Source of the DNA: an uncultured Alphaproteobacteria bacterium
GTDB lineage: Bacteria > Pseudomonadota > Alphaproteobacteria > Micropepsales > Micropepsaceae
Direction: 5' to 3'
DNA: 64,000 nucleotides
Assembly: GCA_902826695.1 (NCBI GenBank)
Contig: CADEFU010000007.1
Coordinates: 62,001 to 126,000 of the forward strand
Under the pieces are notes generated by a model. The model was given only the letters and a program-made list of their open reading frames with translations. It was not told the DNA's origin and did not search any database. The stretch's first letter is position 1, and each line of letters begins with the position of its first letter. Of the stretch, positions 1 to 8,923 are shown one piece after another. The position numbers and the translations under genes were made by a program.

Positions 1-90
1 AACGCCGCCGCCGAGCGGTATCCACCCGACCGCAAGCGCATAAATCAAAAACAGCACCACCGCCCCAACCGCGATGCGCCCGAATCGCAT
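1..90 (-). CDS. Partial membrane-anchored protein, N-terminus only
   Basis: The start codon lies at 90 on the minus strand and the gene runs off the left edge, so only 30 residues are visible. They form one hydrophobic signal-anchor (MRFGRIAVGAVVLFLIYALA) followed by VGWIPLGGG. A good ribosome site (GGAGAG, about 5 bases before ATG) supports this start. It is downstream of, and co-oriented with, the exported protein ending at 163, so it may be the tail of the same operon. No function can be assigned from this fragment. Confidence 0.55.
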   Translation of the reverse strand, partial: MRFGRIAVGAVVLFLIYALAVGWIPLGGGV

Positions 91-162
91 GACGCTCTCT
101 CCGCTGCCTCGCGCGAGAGTAGGGGAGGGCGCGCGCCTTTCAAAGCGGCACGCAGCGTCTCC

Positions 163-1194
163 TCACGGCGGCGGCGGTGCAGTCTCCGGCGCGACCTGTT
201 CCCGATACCCTGTCGCCGTATCGTACACCGTCGACCAGGCCTCGGTCTGCCCCGGCCATTGCATGCGCGCGACGATGGTGCCGAACACGTCCTTGGCTTC
301 CGGGTGCGTCTTCAGAAAGGCATCGATGAAGCGATGGTTGCGCGTCTCGGCGCCGTCCTGGTCTTTCCCGTCCCACGCGGGATCGGCGTGCACCATGACG
401 AGCGCGAGCTTGGCCTCGTTCATCACCGTCACCTGATCGACGACGAACTTCGTGCCCTCCATCGTCCACACCGCAGGCAGCGCGGTCACGAACTCCACCG
501 GCACCGGCAGCTTGGCCAGCGCCGCATCGGCTTCCGCTTTCACGCCTAGCCGGAAGTCGTCGCCCCGATCGGCGCGATAGGTCGCCGTCAGCGCCAGAAG
601 ATAGGCGTTGAACGAGTGCCCCTTGGCGGCCTCATCCGCCGACATCTTCATCAGATCGCGCGCATAGAGACCCGCCATCGACGTCATCGAGCGGAAGAAC
701 CCTTCAACCTCCCACCGCCCGTCGTTCTCGGCGAGCGACAACGTCACCGCCCACCCGTTGTCGCTCGTCTTGCCGGTGTAGAGGAGGTGCGACTGCGTCT
801 GCCCGGGCTTGGCGGTCATCGAAGCGGTTTTGCCGTCGGGTCCGTCGACGGCGCACGAAACCTCGCCCTCGCCGCGTGGCCGATGCGTATGCTGAAGCTT
901 CAGATCGGCAAGCTGCGAGACCAGCGTCGAAGCCGTCGCCGCAAACTCCGCCTCGGGCCACCCCGCGCGTGTCGCAGCTGAAAGCTGCGCGTAGGCCCCC
1001 GCCATGTCGCCCGCCGAAACCGCTGCGATGAATTCTTCTCCGCGCGTCTCCGGCCCCTTGCGCCACGCGGCATCAAGATCGTCGTCCCGCGCGCACGAAG
1101 CCCCACTGGCGGGCAGCGGCACGACGCCGGACCAAACCGCATAAGCGCCCGCCGCCACGACGGCCGCCGCACCAGCAATCAACACTGCCCGCAT
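163..1194 (-). CDS. Hypothetical membrane-anchored periplasmic protein
   Basis: 343 residues. The N-terminus (MRAVLIAGAAAVVAAGAYAVW) is a single hydrophobic helix that could be a signal peptide or an uncleaved anchor. The rest is soluble: a helical section with DLDAAWRKGPETRGEEF around residues 40-55, then alternating segments that look like DUF4440/NTF2-like folds (around 55-180), and a C-terminal half with LVMVHADPAW and FGTIVARMQWPG. It ends with a Pro-rich tail. I recognise no catalytic motif. It starts 4 bases after the stop of the outer-membrane barrel gene, so the two are almost certainly co-transcribed. Function unknown. Confidence 0.7.
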   Translation of the reverse strand: MRAVLIAGAAAVVAAGAYAVWSGVVPLPASGASCARDDDLDAAWRKGPETRGEEFIAAVSAGDMAGAYAQLSAATRAGWPEAEFAATASTLVSQLADLKLQHTHRPRGEGEVSCAVDGPDGKTASMTAKPGQTQSHLLYTGKTSDNGWAVTLSLAENDGRWEVEGFFRSMTSMAGLYARDLMKMSADEAAKGHSFNAYLLALTATYRADRGDDFRLGVKAEADAALAKLPVPVEFVTALPAVWTMEGTKFVVDQVTVMNEAKLALVMVHADPAWDGKDQDGAETRNHRFIDAFLKTHPEAKDVFGTIVARMQWPGQTEAWSTVYDTATGYREQVAPETAPPPP

Positions 1195-1198
1195 GCCG

Positions 1199-1846
1199 CT
1201 AAAACTCGTTCACAATGGTCAAGCCCACAGTATGTGCGGTCCATGAGATCGCCACGTCGGCGGCCGCGCTCGTCAGCGTGTCGAGCCGGTTCGTGCCGTC
1301 CATCTCTGAGTAGCGATACTCAAGCCCATAGCGCCAGCCGCCGCTCATCGAGAGCTCGCCGCTCAGACCGAACGCATGCCCGTCGTGGATCGACGACGTC
1401 TTCAGCAGTCCGCCCGCGCTCGCCTCCACATCGCCGGCCGCAAGCGCGGCACTGCCCGAAACCAAGATGTCCCCGATAATGACGCCAGCGCGCACCTCCG
1501 CCTCGCCAAGCCAGTCGAGCGCGCCACGGCATCGTGCGCTTCCCGCGCACAGATTGTCGAATGCGAGGTCGGCATAAGACGCGCGCACGCCCAATCCCAC
1601 GACGAACGACCCGAACCTGAAGTCATAGCCGGCCATCGCCCCCGCCACGACGCCGCCTTCGCCGCCGGCCGCCCCGCTCGCCGGCCCGACGAACGAGCAT
1701 CCGCCGCACCAGTCACCCTGCGCGCCGAAACCGTAAGCCGTCTGCAAGCCAAGATAAGCGCCGTCGAACGACGCCTTCGGCGCCGCCGCAAACACCCCCG
1801 GCGCCGCCACCATCAAGGCAGCGAGCATGACGACCCAACGAAACAT
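1199..1846 (-). CDS. Opacity-like outer-membrane beta-barrel protein
   Basis: 215 residues from the ATG at 1846, chosen because GGGGGAC sits just upstream and the protein then opens with a clean signal peptide (MFRWVVMLAALMVAAPGVFA). A longer in-frame start at 1918 lacks this logic. The mature part is Gly- and aromatic-rich with alternating strands (DGAYLGLQTAYGFG, GAMAGYDFRFGSFVVGLG, WRYGLEYRYSEMD). It ends in HTVGLTIVNEF with a C-terminal Phe, the usual barrel-assembly signal. It resembles the small 8-strand OmpA-transmembrane/opacity porin family and lacks any C-terminal peptidoglycan domain. First gene of a minus-strand unit with 163-1194. Confidence 0.75.
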   Translation of the reverse strand: MFRWVVMLAALMVAAPGVFAAAPKASFDGAYLGLQTAYGFGAQGDWCGGCSFVGPASGAAGGEGGVVAGAMAGYDFRFGSFVVGLGVRASYADLAFDNLCAGSARCRGALDWLGEAEVRAGVIIGDILVSGSAALAAGDVEASAGGLLKTSSIHDGHAFGLSGELSMSGGWRYGLEYRYSEMDGTNRLDTLTSAAADVAISWTAHTVGLTIVNEF

Positions 1847-2005
1847 GAAGTCCCCCAACCCCACGATGAGCCGCCACCCTAACCCCGCGCCGCCGCGTGA
1901 GAGGTGACCCGCCAACAACGCCCACGGGATTATTCCACGCCGTTTTCCCGCCGCTGGGGCGGGGCAGGCCGAACAACTCGCTCGTCAGGCGAACCTGCGG
2001 CTGAC

Positions 2006-2440
2006 CTACTTCTCGGGCCAGCGCTTGCCAGCCGCCGCTTTCAGTGCATCGGCGACCGAGGCCATCACCGCCAGCTTTCCCTCGTCGCCGAACGTCATCT
2101 CAGCGACGTCCACCCAAAACCACTTCGTGCGCCGCACCTTGATCTTTTCCCACGGCACCAGGAACGGCTGCGAAAACGGCGCGAAGAACTTCGGCACGCC
2201 CACGCGCAACCCGCTTTGGCAAGCGCCGAGCCTCAAGATGTTCTTGTAGTTGACACCGATCCCCATCGAACCCGTCTGCCACGTGAGCTCGGCAAGCGCT
2301 TTCTCGGATTTGTCGGGAAAGCGGGCCTGCAAGCCATGCCATCCCGACATCCACCCAAGCAGCCACGTGACGCCGATCCACATCGCCGGGAACGCGATCA
2401 GGAACAGCAGGAACGGCAAGGCGATTTCAAGTGAAGACAT
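2006..2440 (-). CDS. Hypothetical membrane protein
   Basis: 144 residues. It begins with a strongly hydrophobic segment (MSSLEIALPFLLFLIAFPAM) continuing into IGVTWLLGWMSGW, so one or two membrane helices, followed by a soluble domain (FVPWEKIKVRRTKWFWVDVAEMTF) that looks like a small beta domain and ends GKRWPEK. No family recognised. It lies 13 bases downstream of the amidohydrolase and is co-directional, so probably in the same transcript. Confidence 0.7.
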   Translation of the reverse strand: MSSLEIALPFLLFLIAFPAMWIGVTWLLGWMSGWHGLQARFPDKSEKALAELTWQTGSMGIGVNYKNILRLGACQSGLRVGVPKFFAPFSQPFLVPWEKIKVRRTKWFWVDVAEMTFGDEGKLAVMASVADALKAAAGKRWPEK

Positions 2441-2453
2441 TGGCTTGGCTCTC

Positions 2454-3263
2454 CTAAACCCCGAACACGCGCTTGGCGTTGCCGCTCAAGAAGGCCTCGC
2501 GCGCGCTTTGCTCGAGCCCGAGCGCGTCGAGCCCAGCCAGCGCCTTCGCCGGCGTGATCATCGGATAGTTCGTTCCGAACATCACCTTGCTCCGCCCATT
2601 CTCGCGCATGAACTGCACGAGCTGCGGCGGATACCGGTTCACCGTATAGGCAGACGTGTCGATGTAGACGTTGGCGTGCTTCGTTGCGACCGCGATCGCT
2701 TCGTCCGTCCACGGATAACCGATATGTCCGGCCACGATCTTGAGCTCGGGAAAATCGAGCGCCACTTGATCGAGATAGATCGGCCGCCCGACCTCCGACG
2801 GCATCAAGGGGCCAGTGTGTCCGATCTGCGTGCAGAATGGCACGCCGAGCTCCGCGCACGCGACATAGACCGGATAGAAGCGCCGGTCGGTCGGCGGCAC
2901 TTCCCACAGCCAAGGCAGCACGCGAATGCCCTTGAACCCAAGCTCGCGCACGCAGCGCCGGATTTCGGCGACCGCCTGCATCGGCTTCGAAATGTCGACC
3001 GATCCCACACCGACAAGCCGGTCCGGCGCTTGCGCCACGAACGACGCCACCTCGTCGTTCGAGATCATCACGTTGCGCGGCGCGACCCAAGCCGAGATCA
3101 GCGCCTTCGAAATCCCGCCCTGATCCATGAGATCGATCGTCGTCCGAACCGGCAGCTCGCTCGTCAACGCCTCGCTCTTCGTCCATCGCCGAAGCGAGTC
3201 GAAGATCGGATCCTGGCTATGGCGCAACGTCGGGTGCTGCGCCCACGCATCGATAATCGTCAT
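2454..3263 (-). CDS. Amidohydrolase family 2 (TIM-barrel) protein
   Basis: 269 residues from ATG 3263 (MTIIDAWAQHP); an upstream in-frame start at 3338 adds a sequence without family character. The layout is that of the amidohydrolase_2 fold: IDAWAQHPT at the N-terminus, GVGSVDISKP, LGFKGIRVLPWLWEVPPTDRRF, LKIVAGHIGYPWTDEAI, NVYIDTSAYTVNRYP and VMFGTNYPMI. The first metal motif is D-A-W-A-Q-H rather than D-x-H-x-H, which is why a specific reaction (decarboxylase or hydrolase) is not claimed. It is divergent from the D-aminoacylase-like gene at 3392, with a 128-base shared control region, which suggests a linked catabolic role. Confidence 0.8.
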   Translation of the reverse strand: MTIIDAWAQHPTLRHSQDPIFDSLRRWTKSEALTSELPVRTTIDLMDQGGISKALISAWVAPRNVMISNDEVASFVAQAPDRLVGVGSVDISKPMQAVAEIRRCVRELGFKGIRVLPWLWEVPPTDRRFYPVYVACAELGVPFCTQIGHTGPLMPSEVGRPIYLDQVALDFPELKIVAGHIGYPWTDEAIAVATKHANVYIDTSAYTVNRYPPQLVQFMRENGRSKVMFGTNYPMITPAKALAGLDALGLEQSAREAFLSGNAKRVFGV

Positions 3264-3391
3264 GCGCGCCAACAAATCAGCCCGCATCAGTAACGTCAAC
3301 GCCGCGGCGGCACCAGGCGCCGCTTGCGCCACGCGCACGACACTGCCACCCTTCGCCCCATCGGCTATTCACGCACAGAAGGAACCACCGC

Positions 3392-5137
3392 ATGTACGAT
3401 CTCATCATCCGCAACGGCACCGTCGTCGATGGCACCGGCGCCGCCCGCCGCACGGCCGACGTTGCGGTCAAGAACGGACTCGTCGCGAACGTGGCGGCCC
3501 GCATCGAAGGCAAGGCGACACGCGAGATCGACGCGACCGGCCTCGTCGTCGCGCCTGGTTGGGTCGACATTCACACCCACTACGACGGCCAAGTCACCTG
3601 GGACGACGAGCTTGGACCCTCCGCCTGGCACGGTGTCACCACATTGGTCATGGGCAATTGCGGTGTCGGCTTCGCGCCCGTGAAACCGGAAAAGCACGCT
3701 TGGCTGATCGCGCTGATGGAGGGCGTGGAGGACATTCCCGGCGCCGCTCTCGCCGAAGGCATCAAGTGGAGCTGGGAAACCTTCCCCGAATATCTCGACG
3801 CCCTGGAGAAGATGCCGCGCTCGGTCGATGTCGCCGCCCAGATCCCGCACGGCGCTGTACGCGCCTACGTGATGGGCACGCGCGCCAACGATCGCCTCGC
3901 CACGCAAACCGACATCGCCGAGATGGCCAAGATCGTGGAGGAAGGCATGCGCGCCGGCGCGCTTGGCTTCTCGACCTCGCGCACGATTCTGCACCGCGCT
4001 AAGGACGGCGTACCGGTGCCGGGCACGTGGGCCGGCGCCGACGAGCTCGAAGCGATCGCGGCCGCGATGGGAAGGGCAGGGTATGGCGTATTCGAGCTCG
4101 CCTCCGACATGGCCCCCGCCGCGAACGAGTTCGAATGGATGCGCCGCATCGCCCGCGAAACCGGCGTGCCGCTCACATTCGGCATGCTGCAAAGCCCGAT
4201 GCAGCCCAACGCCTGGCGCGAGATGCTCAAACTCGCGAACGAAGCGAACGGCGAAGGCGGCAATCTCTACGCCCAAATCGCCATTCGCCCGACCGGCCTG
4301 GTGCTGGGCTGGGAATCCACGGTCAACCCCTTCTCGTTCCAGCCGTCCTATCAAGCGATCGCGCATCTGCCCGTGAAGGAGCGCCTGGAGCGCCTGCGCG
4401 ACCCGGAAATCCGCGCGCGCATCATCGCCGAGCGTCCGCCGATCGAAGGCGAACTCGCGGTGTTGCGCATGATTCTGGCGCAAGGCTTCGACCGGATGTT
4501 CCGCTTGATGACGCCGCAAGGCCTTGACTACGAACCCGCGCCCGAAGCTTCGGTCGCGGCCGAAGCCAAGCGCACCGGCAAAGACCCGCGCGCCATCGTC
4601 TACGACATGCTGATGGAGAAGGACGGCCGCGGCTACGTCTATCTGCCGCTTCTGAACTACGCGGAGTTCAACTTCGACCACATCCACGAGATGCTGCAGT
4701 CGGATCGAACCGTGCTCTCGCTCTCTGACGGCGGCGCGCATTGCGGCGTCATCTGCGACGCCAGCTTCCCAACCTACTTGCTCACCCACTGGGTCCGCGA
4801 CCGCAGCCGCGGCGCCCGCATCACGCTTGAGCAAGCGATCAAGCGCCAATGCCACGACACCGCCCGCCTTTACGGCCTCAGGGACCGCGGCACGCTAACG
4901 CCCGGCCAACGCGCCGACATCAACATCATCGACTTCGACAAGCTCGCGATTGACGCGCCGGAGATCGTCTACGATTTGCCGGCCGGCGGGCGGCGCCTCA
5001 TCCAACGCGCGACCGGCTACCGCCACACGTTCGTCGGCGGCACCGAAACTTTCCGCGACGGCAAATCCACCGGCGCCAAACCCGGCAAACTTATCCGTGG
5101 CACGAAGCAAGCGCCACTCGCCGCGGCCGCCGAGTAG
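3392..5137 (+). CDS. N-acyl-D-amino-acid deacylase / D-aminoacylase-type amidohydrolase
   Basis: 581 residues. The N-terminal beta-sandwich half ([16 protein letters not shown]) and [21 protein letters not shown] are signatures of this family, with metal-ligand candidates H61 and H63. [10 protein letters not shown] (C90) is the conserved bridging cysteine seen in D-aminoacylases. Later motifs include [15 protein letters not shown] with its conserved Asp, [22 protein letters not shown] and a C-terminal [21 protein letters not shown]. It should cleave an N-acyl group from D-amino acids or a related amide in the cytoplasm; the true substrate cannot be read from sequence. Length and ends fit the family. 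It shares an intergenic region with the divergent amidohydrolase. Confidence 0.88.
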   Translation: MYDLIIRNGTVVDGTGAARRTADVAVKNGLVANVAARIEGKATREIDATGLVVAPGWVDIHTHYDGQVTWDDELGPSAWHGVTTLVMGNCGVGFAPVKPEKHAWLIALMEGVEDIPGAALAEGIKWSWETFPEYLDALEKMPRSVDVAAQIPHGAVRAYVMGTRANDRLATQTDIAEMAKIVEEGMRAGALGFSTSRTILHRAKDGVPVPGTWAGADELEAIAAAMGRAGYGVFELASDMAPAANEFEWMRRIARETGVPLTFGMLQSPMQPNAWREMLKLANEANGEGGNLYAQIAIRPTGLVLGWESTVNPFSFQPSYQAIAHLPVKERLERLRDPEIRARIIAERPPIEGELAVLRMILAQGFDRMFRLMTPQGLDYEPAPEASVAAEAKRTGKDPRAIVYDMLMEKDGRGYVYLPLLNYAEFNFDHIHEMLQSDRTVLSLSDGGAHCGVICDASFPTYLLTHWVRDRSRGARITLEQAIKRQCHDTARLYGLRDRGTLTPGQRADINIIDFDKLAIDAPEIVYDLPAGGRRLIQRATGYRHTFVGGTETFRDGKSTGAKPGKLIRGTKQAPLAAAAE

Positions 5138-5312
5138 CGAATCGCCGCCAGCGGATCAAAGTCGCAAAACACGGGACGGCGCGAGATGACGCACCGTCCC
5201 GTTCGCGATTCTGAACGCTGCATGAATGGTCTTTGAGACGACCCTGACGCCGGTCACCTGTCAGAAATCTCACCTTGTGCGAACGCCGGGAAATTCGCGA
5301 TAGACCGGGCTA

Positions 5313-6176
5313 ATGCGTGTTGCTGTGGGGATCATGTTGGACGAAAACACGACGAAGCGTGAGCGGGGTCTGGCCCGCCACCGCGCCATGCGAACGCTAC
5401 TCGACCGCATCGACGCAACGCCTCACCCTGAACGCCTTTGGTCGCTGTTGAGGGAGTTCGCGCGCGGGCGCGGCTATGATCGTCTCGTTGTGGTGGACGC
5501 GGGCAAGCTTGCGCACGGTGCGCAACGCACGCTCGTGCACGCCAATCCCGAAGCGCTGGGTCGGGCGCTTGTCGAGGCCTATCGCGTGGTCGATGCCGCC
5601 GCAATCCGCGAGGCGCTGATCGCACCCGAACCATTCCTGGTGTCGGAGTTGCTCGCCGATGACCGCCGCGCGAACGCGGGCTGGATCAAGGCGATCGCCC
5701 ATGGCATGCGCAACAACTACGTCGGCCTGGTCGTGCCCATCCACGACCCGGCGGGCGAGCCTATTGCCGCGGCGATCTTCACGGGCAAGGAAAGCGATAC
5801 CTCCGCCATCGCACGTGCCGAACTCTATGTCGTCGCTCACGCGGCCTTCAACCGCTACCTCGTCAGCGTCGCGGAGGCGACCCAAGCCCTGGGCCGCACG
5901 CTCTCGAACCGGGAGATCGATTGCCTGCGCCTCACCTCGATCGGCAAGTCGGACGAAGAGATCGGCGAGACGCTTAAAATCTCCGCGCGCACCGTTCGCT
6001 TCCATATCGACGCGGCCAAGGCAAAGCTGGGCGCGAACAACCGTGTCACGGCGGTCGCGATGGCCTTGCGGGAGAAGCTGATCGCGCTCCTCGCCGCCGT
6101 CGCGCTCGCCACAACCGCAACCGCCACCGCCTCAAGCGCAAAGCCGGCGATCGACATCTTCCAGTTCATCTGCTGA
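5313..6176 (+). CDS. LuxR-family transcriptional regulator (solo) with hydrophobic C-terminal tail
   Basis: 287 residues. The N-terminal part (about 25-185) resembles an autoinducer-binding domain: FARGRGYDRLVVVDAG, then AHGMRNNYVGLVVPIHDPAGEPIAAAIFTG, which matches the family's V-P-x-H-x-x-x-G stretch. The usual D-P and Trp of acyl-homoserine-lactone binders are not visible (RVVDAAAIREALIAPEPF). A typical LuxR helix-turn-helix follows at about 193-250 (LSNREIDCLRLTSIGKSDEE, then KISARTVRFHIDAAKAKLGA). It ends with a hydrophobic extension (LIALLAAVALATTATA) not expected in this family. No luxI-like gene is in the window. A second ATG at 5334 is an alternative start. Confidence 0.85.
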   Translation: MRVAVGIMLDENTTKRERGLARHRAMRTLLDRIDATPHPERLWSLLREFARGRGYDRLVVVDAGKLAHGAQRTLVHANPEALGRALVEAYRVVDAAAIREALIAPEPFLVSELLADDRRANAGWIKAIAHGMRNNYVGLVVPIHDPAGEPIAAAIFTGKESDTSAIARAELYVVAHAAFNRYLVSVAEATQALGRTLSNREIDCLRLTSIGKSDEEIGETLKISARTVRFHIDAAKAKLGANNRVTAVAMALREKLIALLAAVALATTATATASSAKPAIDIFQFIC

Positions 6177-6185
6177 TCGCGCGCC

Positions 6186-6893
6186 TTAGGGCCCGGGCCC
6201 CGGCGCGCCTTCGATCGTCATGAACCTGGGCCCACCCTCTTGGCCCAGTACAACGGCGGTGAGCTGCCCGTAGAACGTCGCGCCCGTATCGACGTTGATG
6301 CGGTTTTCCTTCCACTCGGGGATTTCGCTGGGCGTGTGCCCGTGCACGACGATGAAGCCGTGATCCTCCTCGCTGTCGAGGAAGCGGTCGCGGATCCAGA
6401 TCAGATCCTTCTCCTTTTGCTCGGCAAGCGGCCGCCCCGGCACGATCCCGGCATGCACGAAGAGATAGGGTCCCGCCTGATACGTAAGCCGCAGCGCTTC
6501 GAGCCACTGCAACCGCGCCGCGCCCAGCGCTTTCGCCAGCGCAATCGGATCGCGCGCCGTGTCGTAACTCAACCCCAGCGAAGCCATCGTCTCGCGCCCG
6601 CCATTGCTGATCCAGTTGACCCACACCTCCGGGTCGGATGTTTCCAAGCAATCCATCATCAGCTGCTCGTGATTGCCTTTGAGGCACACGCTCGTAAAGC
6701 CCGGCACCCCGCGCATGACACGATCGATGACCTGCACGCTCTTCGCCCCGCGATCGATATAGTCGCCGACATAGACGATGACACCGGGCTTGCCCTCGTG
6801 GCGCACTCGATGCACGGCCTCGATCCGCGCATGCATCATCGCAAGCAGATCGTCCCGCCCATGCACGTCACCGATAGCGTAGTGAATGTCCAA
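6186..6893 (-). CDS. PPP-family metallophosphatase (serine/threonine phosphatase type)
   Basis: 235 residues. The three signature blocks of the PPP superfamily are all present: AIGDVHGRDD (residues 6-15), YVGDYIDRGAKS (about 41-52) and CLKGNHEQLMM (about 74-84), plus C-terminal FVHAGIVPG and VVHGHTPSE. These give the bimetal centre (D, H, D, N, H, H) of a cytoplasmic phosphoprotein or diadenosine-polyphosphate phosphatase; bacterial relatives include PrpA and ApaH-like enzymes. Convergent with the LuxR gene, 9 bases apart. Confidence 0.88.
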   Translation of the reverse strand: MDIHYAIGDVHGRDDLLAMMHARIEAVHRVRHEGKPGVIVYVGDYIDRGAKSVQVIDRVMRGVPGFTSVCLKGNHEQLMMDCLETSDPEVWVNWISNGGRETMASLGLSYDTARDPIALAKALGAARLQWLEALRLTYQAGPYLFVHAGIVPGRPLAEQKEKDLIWIRDRFLDSEEDHGFIVVHGHTPSEIPEWKENRINVDTGATFYGQLTAVVLGQEGGPRFMTIEGAPGPGP

Positions 6894-6951
6894 GAGGCAC
6901 CTCGTTCCGGACAGCGCACCCTAGAGCAAATTCGCTTGAGCAGAAACAGCT

Positions 6952-7091
6952 TGCGCACCAGGAAGACGAAGAAATCTCACACAATGAAACAATGGAACAG
7001 TGAGGTCGCACCTCCTTGGCGCGAAGCGCCTTTCAAGCGTCCGACTGTGCGCTAACGCGCAAACCCATTGTTCCTTTGTTTCATTGTGTGA
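6952..7091. repeat. Inverted-repeat element, copy 1
   Basis: Two 23-base arms, 6977-6999 (TCACACAATGAAACAATGG + AACA) and 7069-7091, form an inverted repeat with one mismatch around a 69-base centre holding GGCGCGAAGCGCC. Just outside the left arm, GCGCACCAGGAAGA (6953-6966) matches the outer flank of copy 2 at 8685-8904. The centre matches the reverse complement of the centre of copy 2. It contains no gene and is best seen as a non-autonomous palindromic (MITE/REP-like) element. Confidence 0.75.
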
Positions 7092-7108
7092 AATCTCTTC
7101 CCCGAAAC

Positions 7109-7146
7109 AAAAAACCCCCGCCCTCGAAGGCTGTCGAGGACGGGGG
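7109..7146 (-). terminator. Rho-independent terminator of the 7179-7418 gene
   Basis: A 13-base-pair GC-rich stem (7115-7127 against 7134-7146, one internal mismatch) is followed on the minus strand by TTTTTT (7109-7114). It sits directly downstream of the small minus-strand gene. Confidence 0.85.
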
Positions 7147-7178
7147 CGGAGGCGTGCGAACTTAAGGCGTGGGGCGCG

Positions 7179-7418
7179 TTAGTTGTTCGCGCGCATCGTC
7201 TCCGTAATTTGCTGGGCGCAACCGGCCGCTGCCGCGTCGCTCTTGCAATGTGCCGGCAAACGCTTCGCCGTCACGGTGATCGTGTAGGCCGGCGCGGCTT
7301 CCGCCGCGATCGCCTCGCTCGCGATCGGCATCGACAAAAGATGCGCGCCGAACACCGCACCAACCGCAACCGCGCTCGCCGCGCCGATCAGCCAGTCTTC
7401 AAAGCTCTGCGAATTCAT
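7179..7418 (-). CDS. Small exported or membrane protein, unknown function
   Basis: 79 residues from ATG 7418. This start was chosen because GGGGGAGAGACC precedes it closely; an in-frame start at 7547 lies in sequence without coding character. It has one hydrophobic segment (WLIGAASAVAVGAVFGAHLLSM), then an Ala-rich part, then AYTITVTAKRLPAHCKSDAAAAGC with two cysteines that could pair in the periplasm. A strong terminator follows. Family not recognised. Confidence 0.6.
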   Translation of the reverse strand: MNSQSFEDWLIGAASAVAVGAVFGAHLLSMPIASEAIAAEAAPAYTITVTAKRLPAHCKSDAAAAGCAQQITETMRANN

Positions 7419-7632
7419 TTTGGTCTCTCCCCCGATAGGCGACGCGTGCCTCGTGGAACGCGTTATGTCTCTGTTAAGCACGCGTCTTAGGTATGCCAAT
7501 CGCGCCAACCTTGAAGTGCCGCTCGTCACATCCGCACGTACATTCATCTTCGGGCGCGCAAATCCGCCAGTGTGACCAGCGCTACACGTGGCGGAAGCGG
7601 GAGCTTAAGACACGCATGTCACACTCTCGCCC

Positions 7633-8655
7633 ATGCAAGCGCTGTTCGAAATCATGCAAGCGTGGAACGTGCTGATGTATCTCGGCGCGGGCTTTACCGT
7701 GGCGGGCCTCGGCGCGGCACTTGCCGCTTTCACGCTCGCCATCGCTTGGAACGCGCGCTGCTACGACGGCGAGATCGTCGCCGTGCGCGCGGAAGCGAAG
7801 CGCCAGATGTTTTGGCCCGTGATCGCCTACGCCGACGCCCAAGGCGCGCGCCATGAAGCGAACGCAAACTCAGGCTCGAACTCCATCATCGCCAACATGC
7901 CGGGCCGCAAGGTGGCCGTGCTTGTATCGCACACACTCAATGACGCCGTAATGCTCGTGCGCGACTGGTGGATGCTCCTGGCCGTCGCCGCATTCCTGAT
8001 CGCCTGCGCCGTGCCCTTCCTCTACGCCGGCATGAGCGACCTGCGCTTCAACACCCCGACAGCGCTCGTCGCCGCCGCAGCGGCGGCGTCGATGACGTGG
8101 AAATTCGTGAACGCACTGCGCAAGGCGACCGGCAACGCAAGCTTCCAAGCCGCCCGCGAGGCATTCCTCGCCCGCCGCAAAGCCCAGGCCGAAATGGCGC
8201 GCCTCTGCGCTGCCGATATCGAAGCCGTCGCCGCCACCCAGCGCAAACAGAGCACCGCTTCAGCGCCGCTAACCGCCCTCGTTGGCGCCGCGTTCTTGTT
8301 CTCGGGCGCGTACTGGTACCAATCCGACAGCGCGTTCGCAGCCTCAGCCGGCGCCGCCGAGGGCACCGTCATTGGCAACGAAGTCAAAGCCGACAGCGAA
8401 GGTACGCTGCTGAATCACGCCGTCGTCCGCTTCACCGATGCGGCCGGCAGCGTGGTCGAACATCGCGACCGGACCGGCACGTCGCCCGCGCTCTACCGCC
8501 AAGGCGACAAAGTCACGATCCTCTACGCGCCGACAGACTCCGCCCGCGCCATGATCGACCGAGGCACGTGGAATAAGCTGCTGCCCGCACTGGTGATGCT
8601 AGCCGGCGCCGCCCTGTTAGCGTTCGGCATCAGGTCTTACGCCCAAAGCCGCTAG
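7633..8655 (+). CDS. DUF3592-like integral membrane protein
   Basis: 340 residues. Two tandem halves each combine a hydrophobic helix with a small beta domain: YDGEIVAVRAEAKRQMFWPV...ADAQGARHEAN (about 40-75), and AEGTVIGNEVKADSEGTLLNH...VRFTDAAGSVVEHRDRTG followed by QGDKVTILYAPTDSARAMID (about 245-315). This G-x-V-x(n)-P/V...G-x-x-V-x-V-x-Y-x-P pattern is that of the DUF3592 family. About five membrane helices are visible, at about 10-38, 113-135, 145-160, 212-232 and 318-335. No partner gene is adjacent; a repeat element follows. Confidence 0.75.
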   Translation: MQALFEIMQAWNVLMYLGAGFTVAGLGAALAAFTLAIAWNARCYDGEIVAVRAEAKRQMFWPVIAYADAQGARHEANANSGSNSIIANMPGRKVAVLVSHTLNDAVMLVRDWWMLLAVAAFLIACAVPFLYAGMSDLRFNTPTALVAAAAAASMTWKFVNALRKATGNASFQAAREAFLARRKAQAEMARLCAADIEAVAATQRKQSTASAPLTALVGAAFLFSGAYWYQSDSAFAASAGAAEGTVIGNEVKADSEGTLLNHAVVRFTDAAGSVVEHRDRTGTSPALYRQGDKVTILYAPTDSARAMIDRGTWNKLLPALVMLAGAALLAFGIRSYAQSR

Positions 8656-8684
8656 AGCGGGCGCAGTCGCTTCGTCGAGTCGGC

Positions 8685-8904
8685 TTTCACCACCAAGCCA
8701 CCGAGGCGCACCAAGAAGAAAGTGATCTCACACAATGAAACAATGGAACAATGGGTGGTGATCCGCGCGCGTCAGCGCGCAACCGGAGGCTTGAAAGGCG
8801 CTTCGCGCCCGAGAAGGCACGCGATCATTGTTCCATTGTTTCATTGTGTGAGAATTCTCATTTCTTAGTGGAACTTGGTGCGCCTTGGTGGCTTGGTGGT
8901 GAAA
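8685..8904. repeat. Nested inverted-repeat element, copy 2 (complete)
   Basis: An outer inverted repeat of 31 bases (8685-8715 and 8874-8904, one mismatch; core CACCACCAAGCCACC) encloses an inner perfect 27-base inverted repeat (8726-8752 and 8827-8853; core CACACAATGAAACAATGG). The centre carries GGCGCTTCGCGCC and CGCGCGTCAGCGCGC. The inner part is the same family as copy 1 (6977-7091), in inverted orientation. There is no coding capacity, and the 8656-8923 gap holds nothing else. Confidence 0.85.
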
Positions 8905-8923
8905 AGCTGACTCGCCGACGCCC

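Noticed and set aside
2250..3293. Open frame on the plus strand opposite the amidohydrolase
   Set aside because: Antisense shadow; composition (Arg/His/Pro) is that of a wrong frame, with no ribosome site of note.
3365..4855. Long open frame on the minus strand (about 496 codons) opposite the D-aminoacylase gene
   Set aside because: It is a mirror of a clear conserved gene in a GC-rich genome; its protein is Arg/His-rich with no family character.
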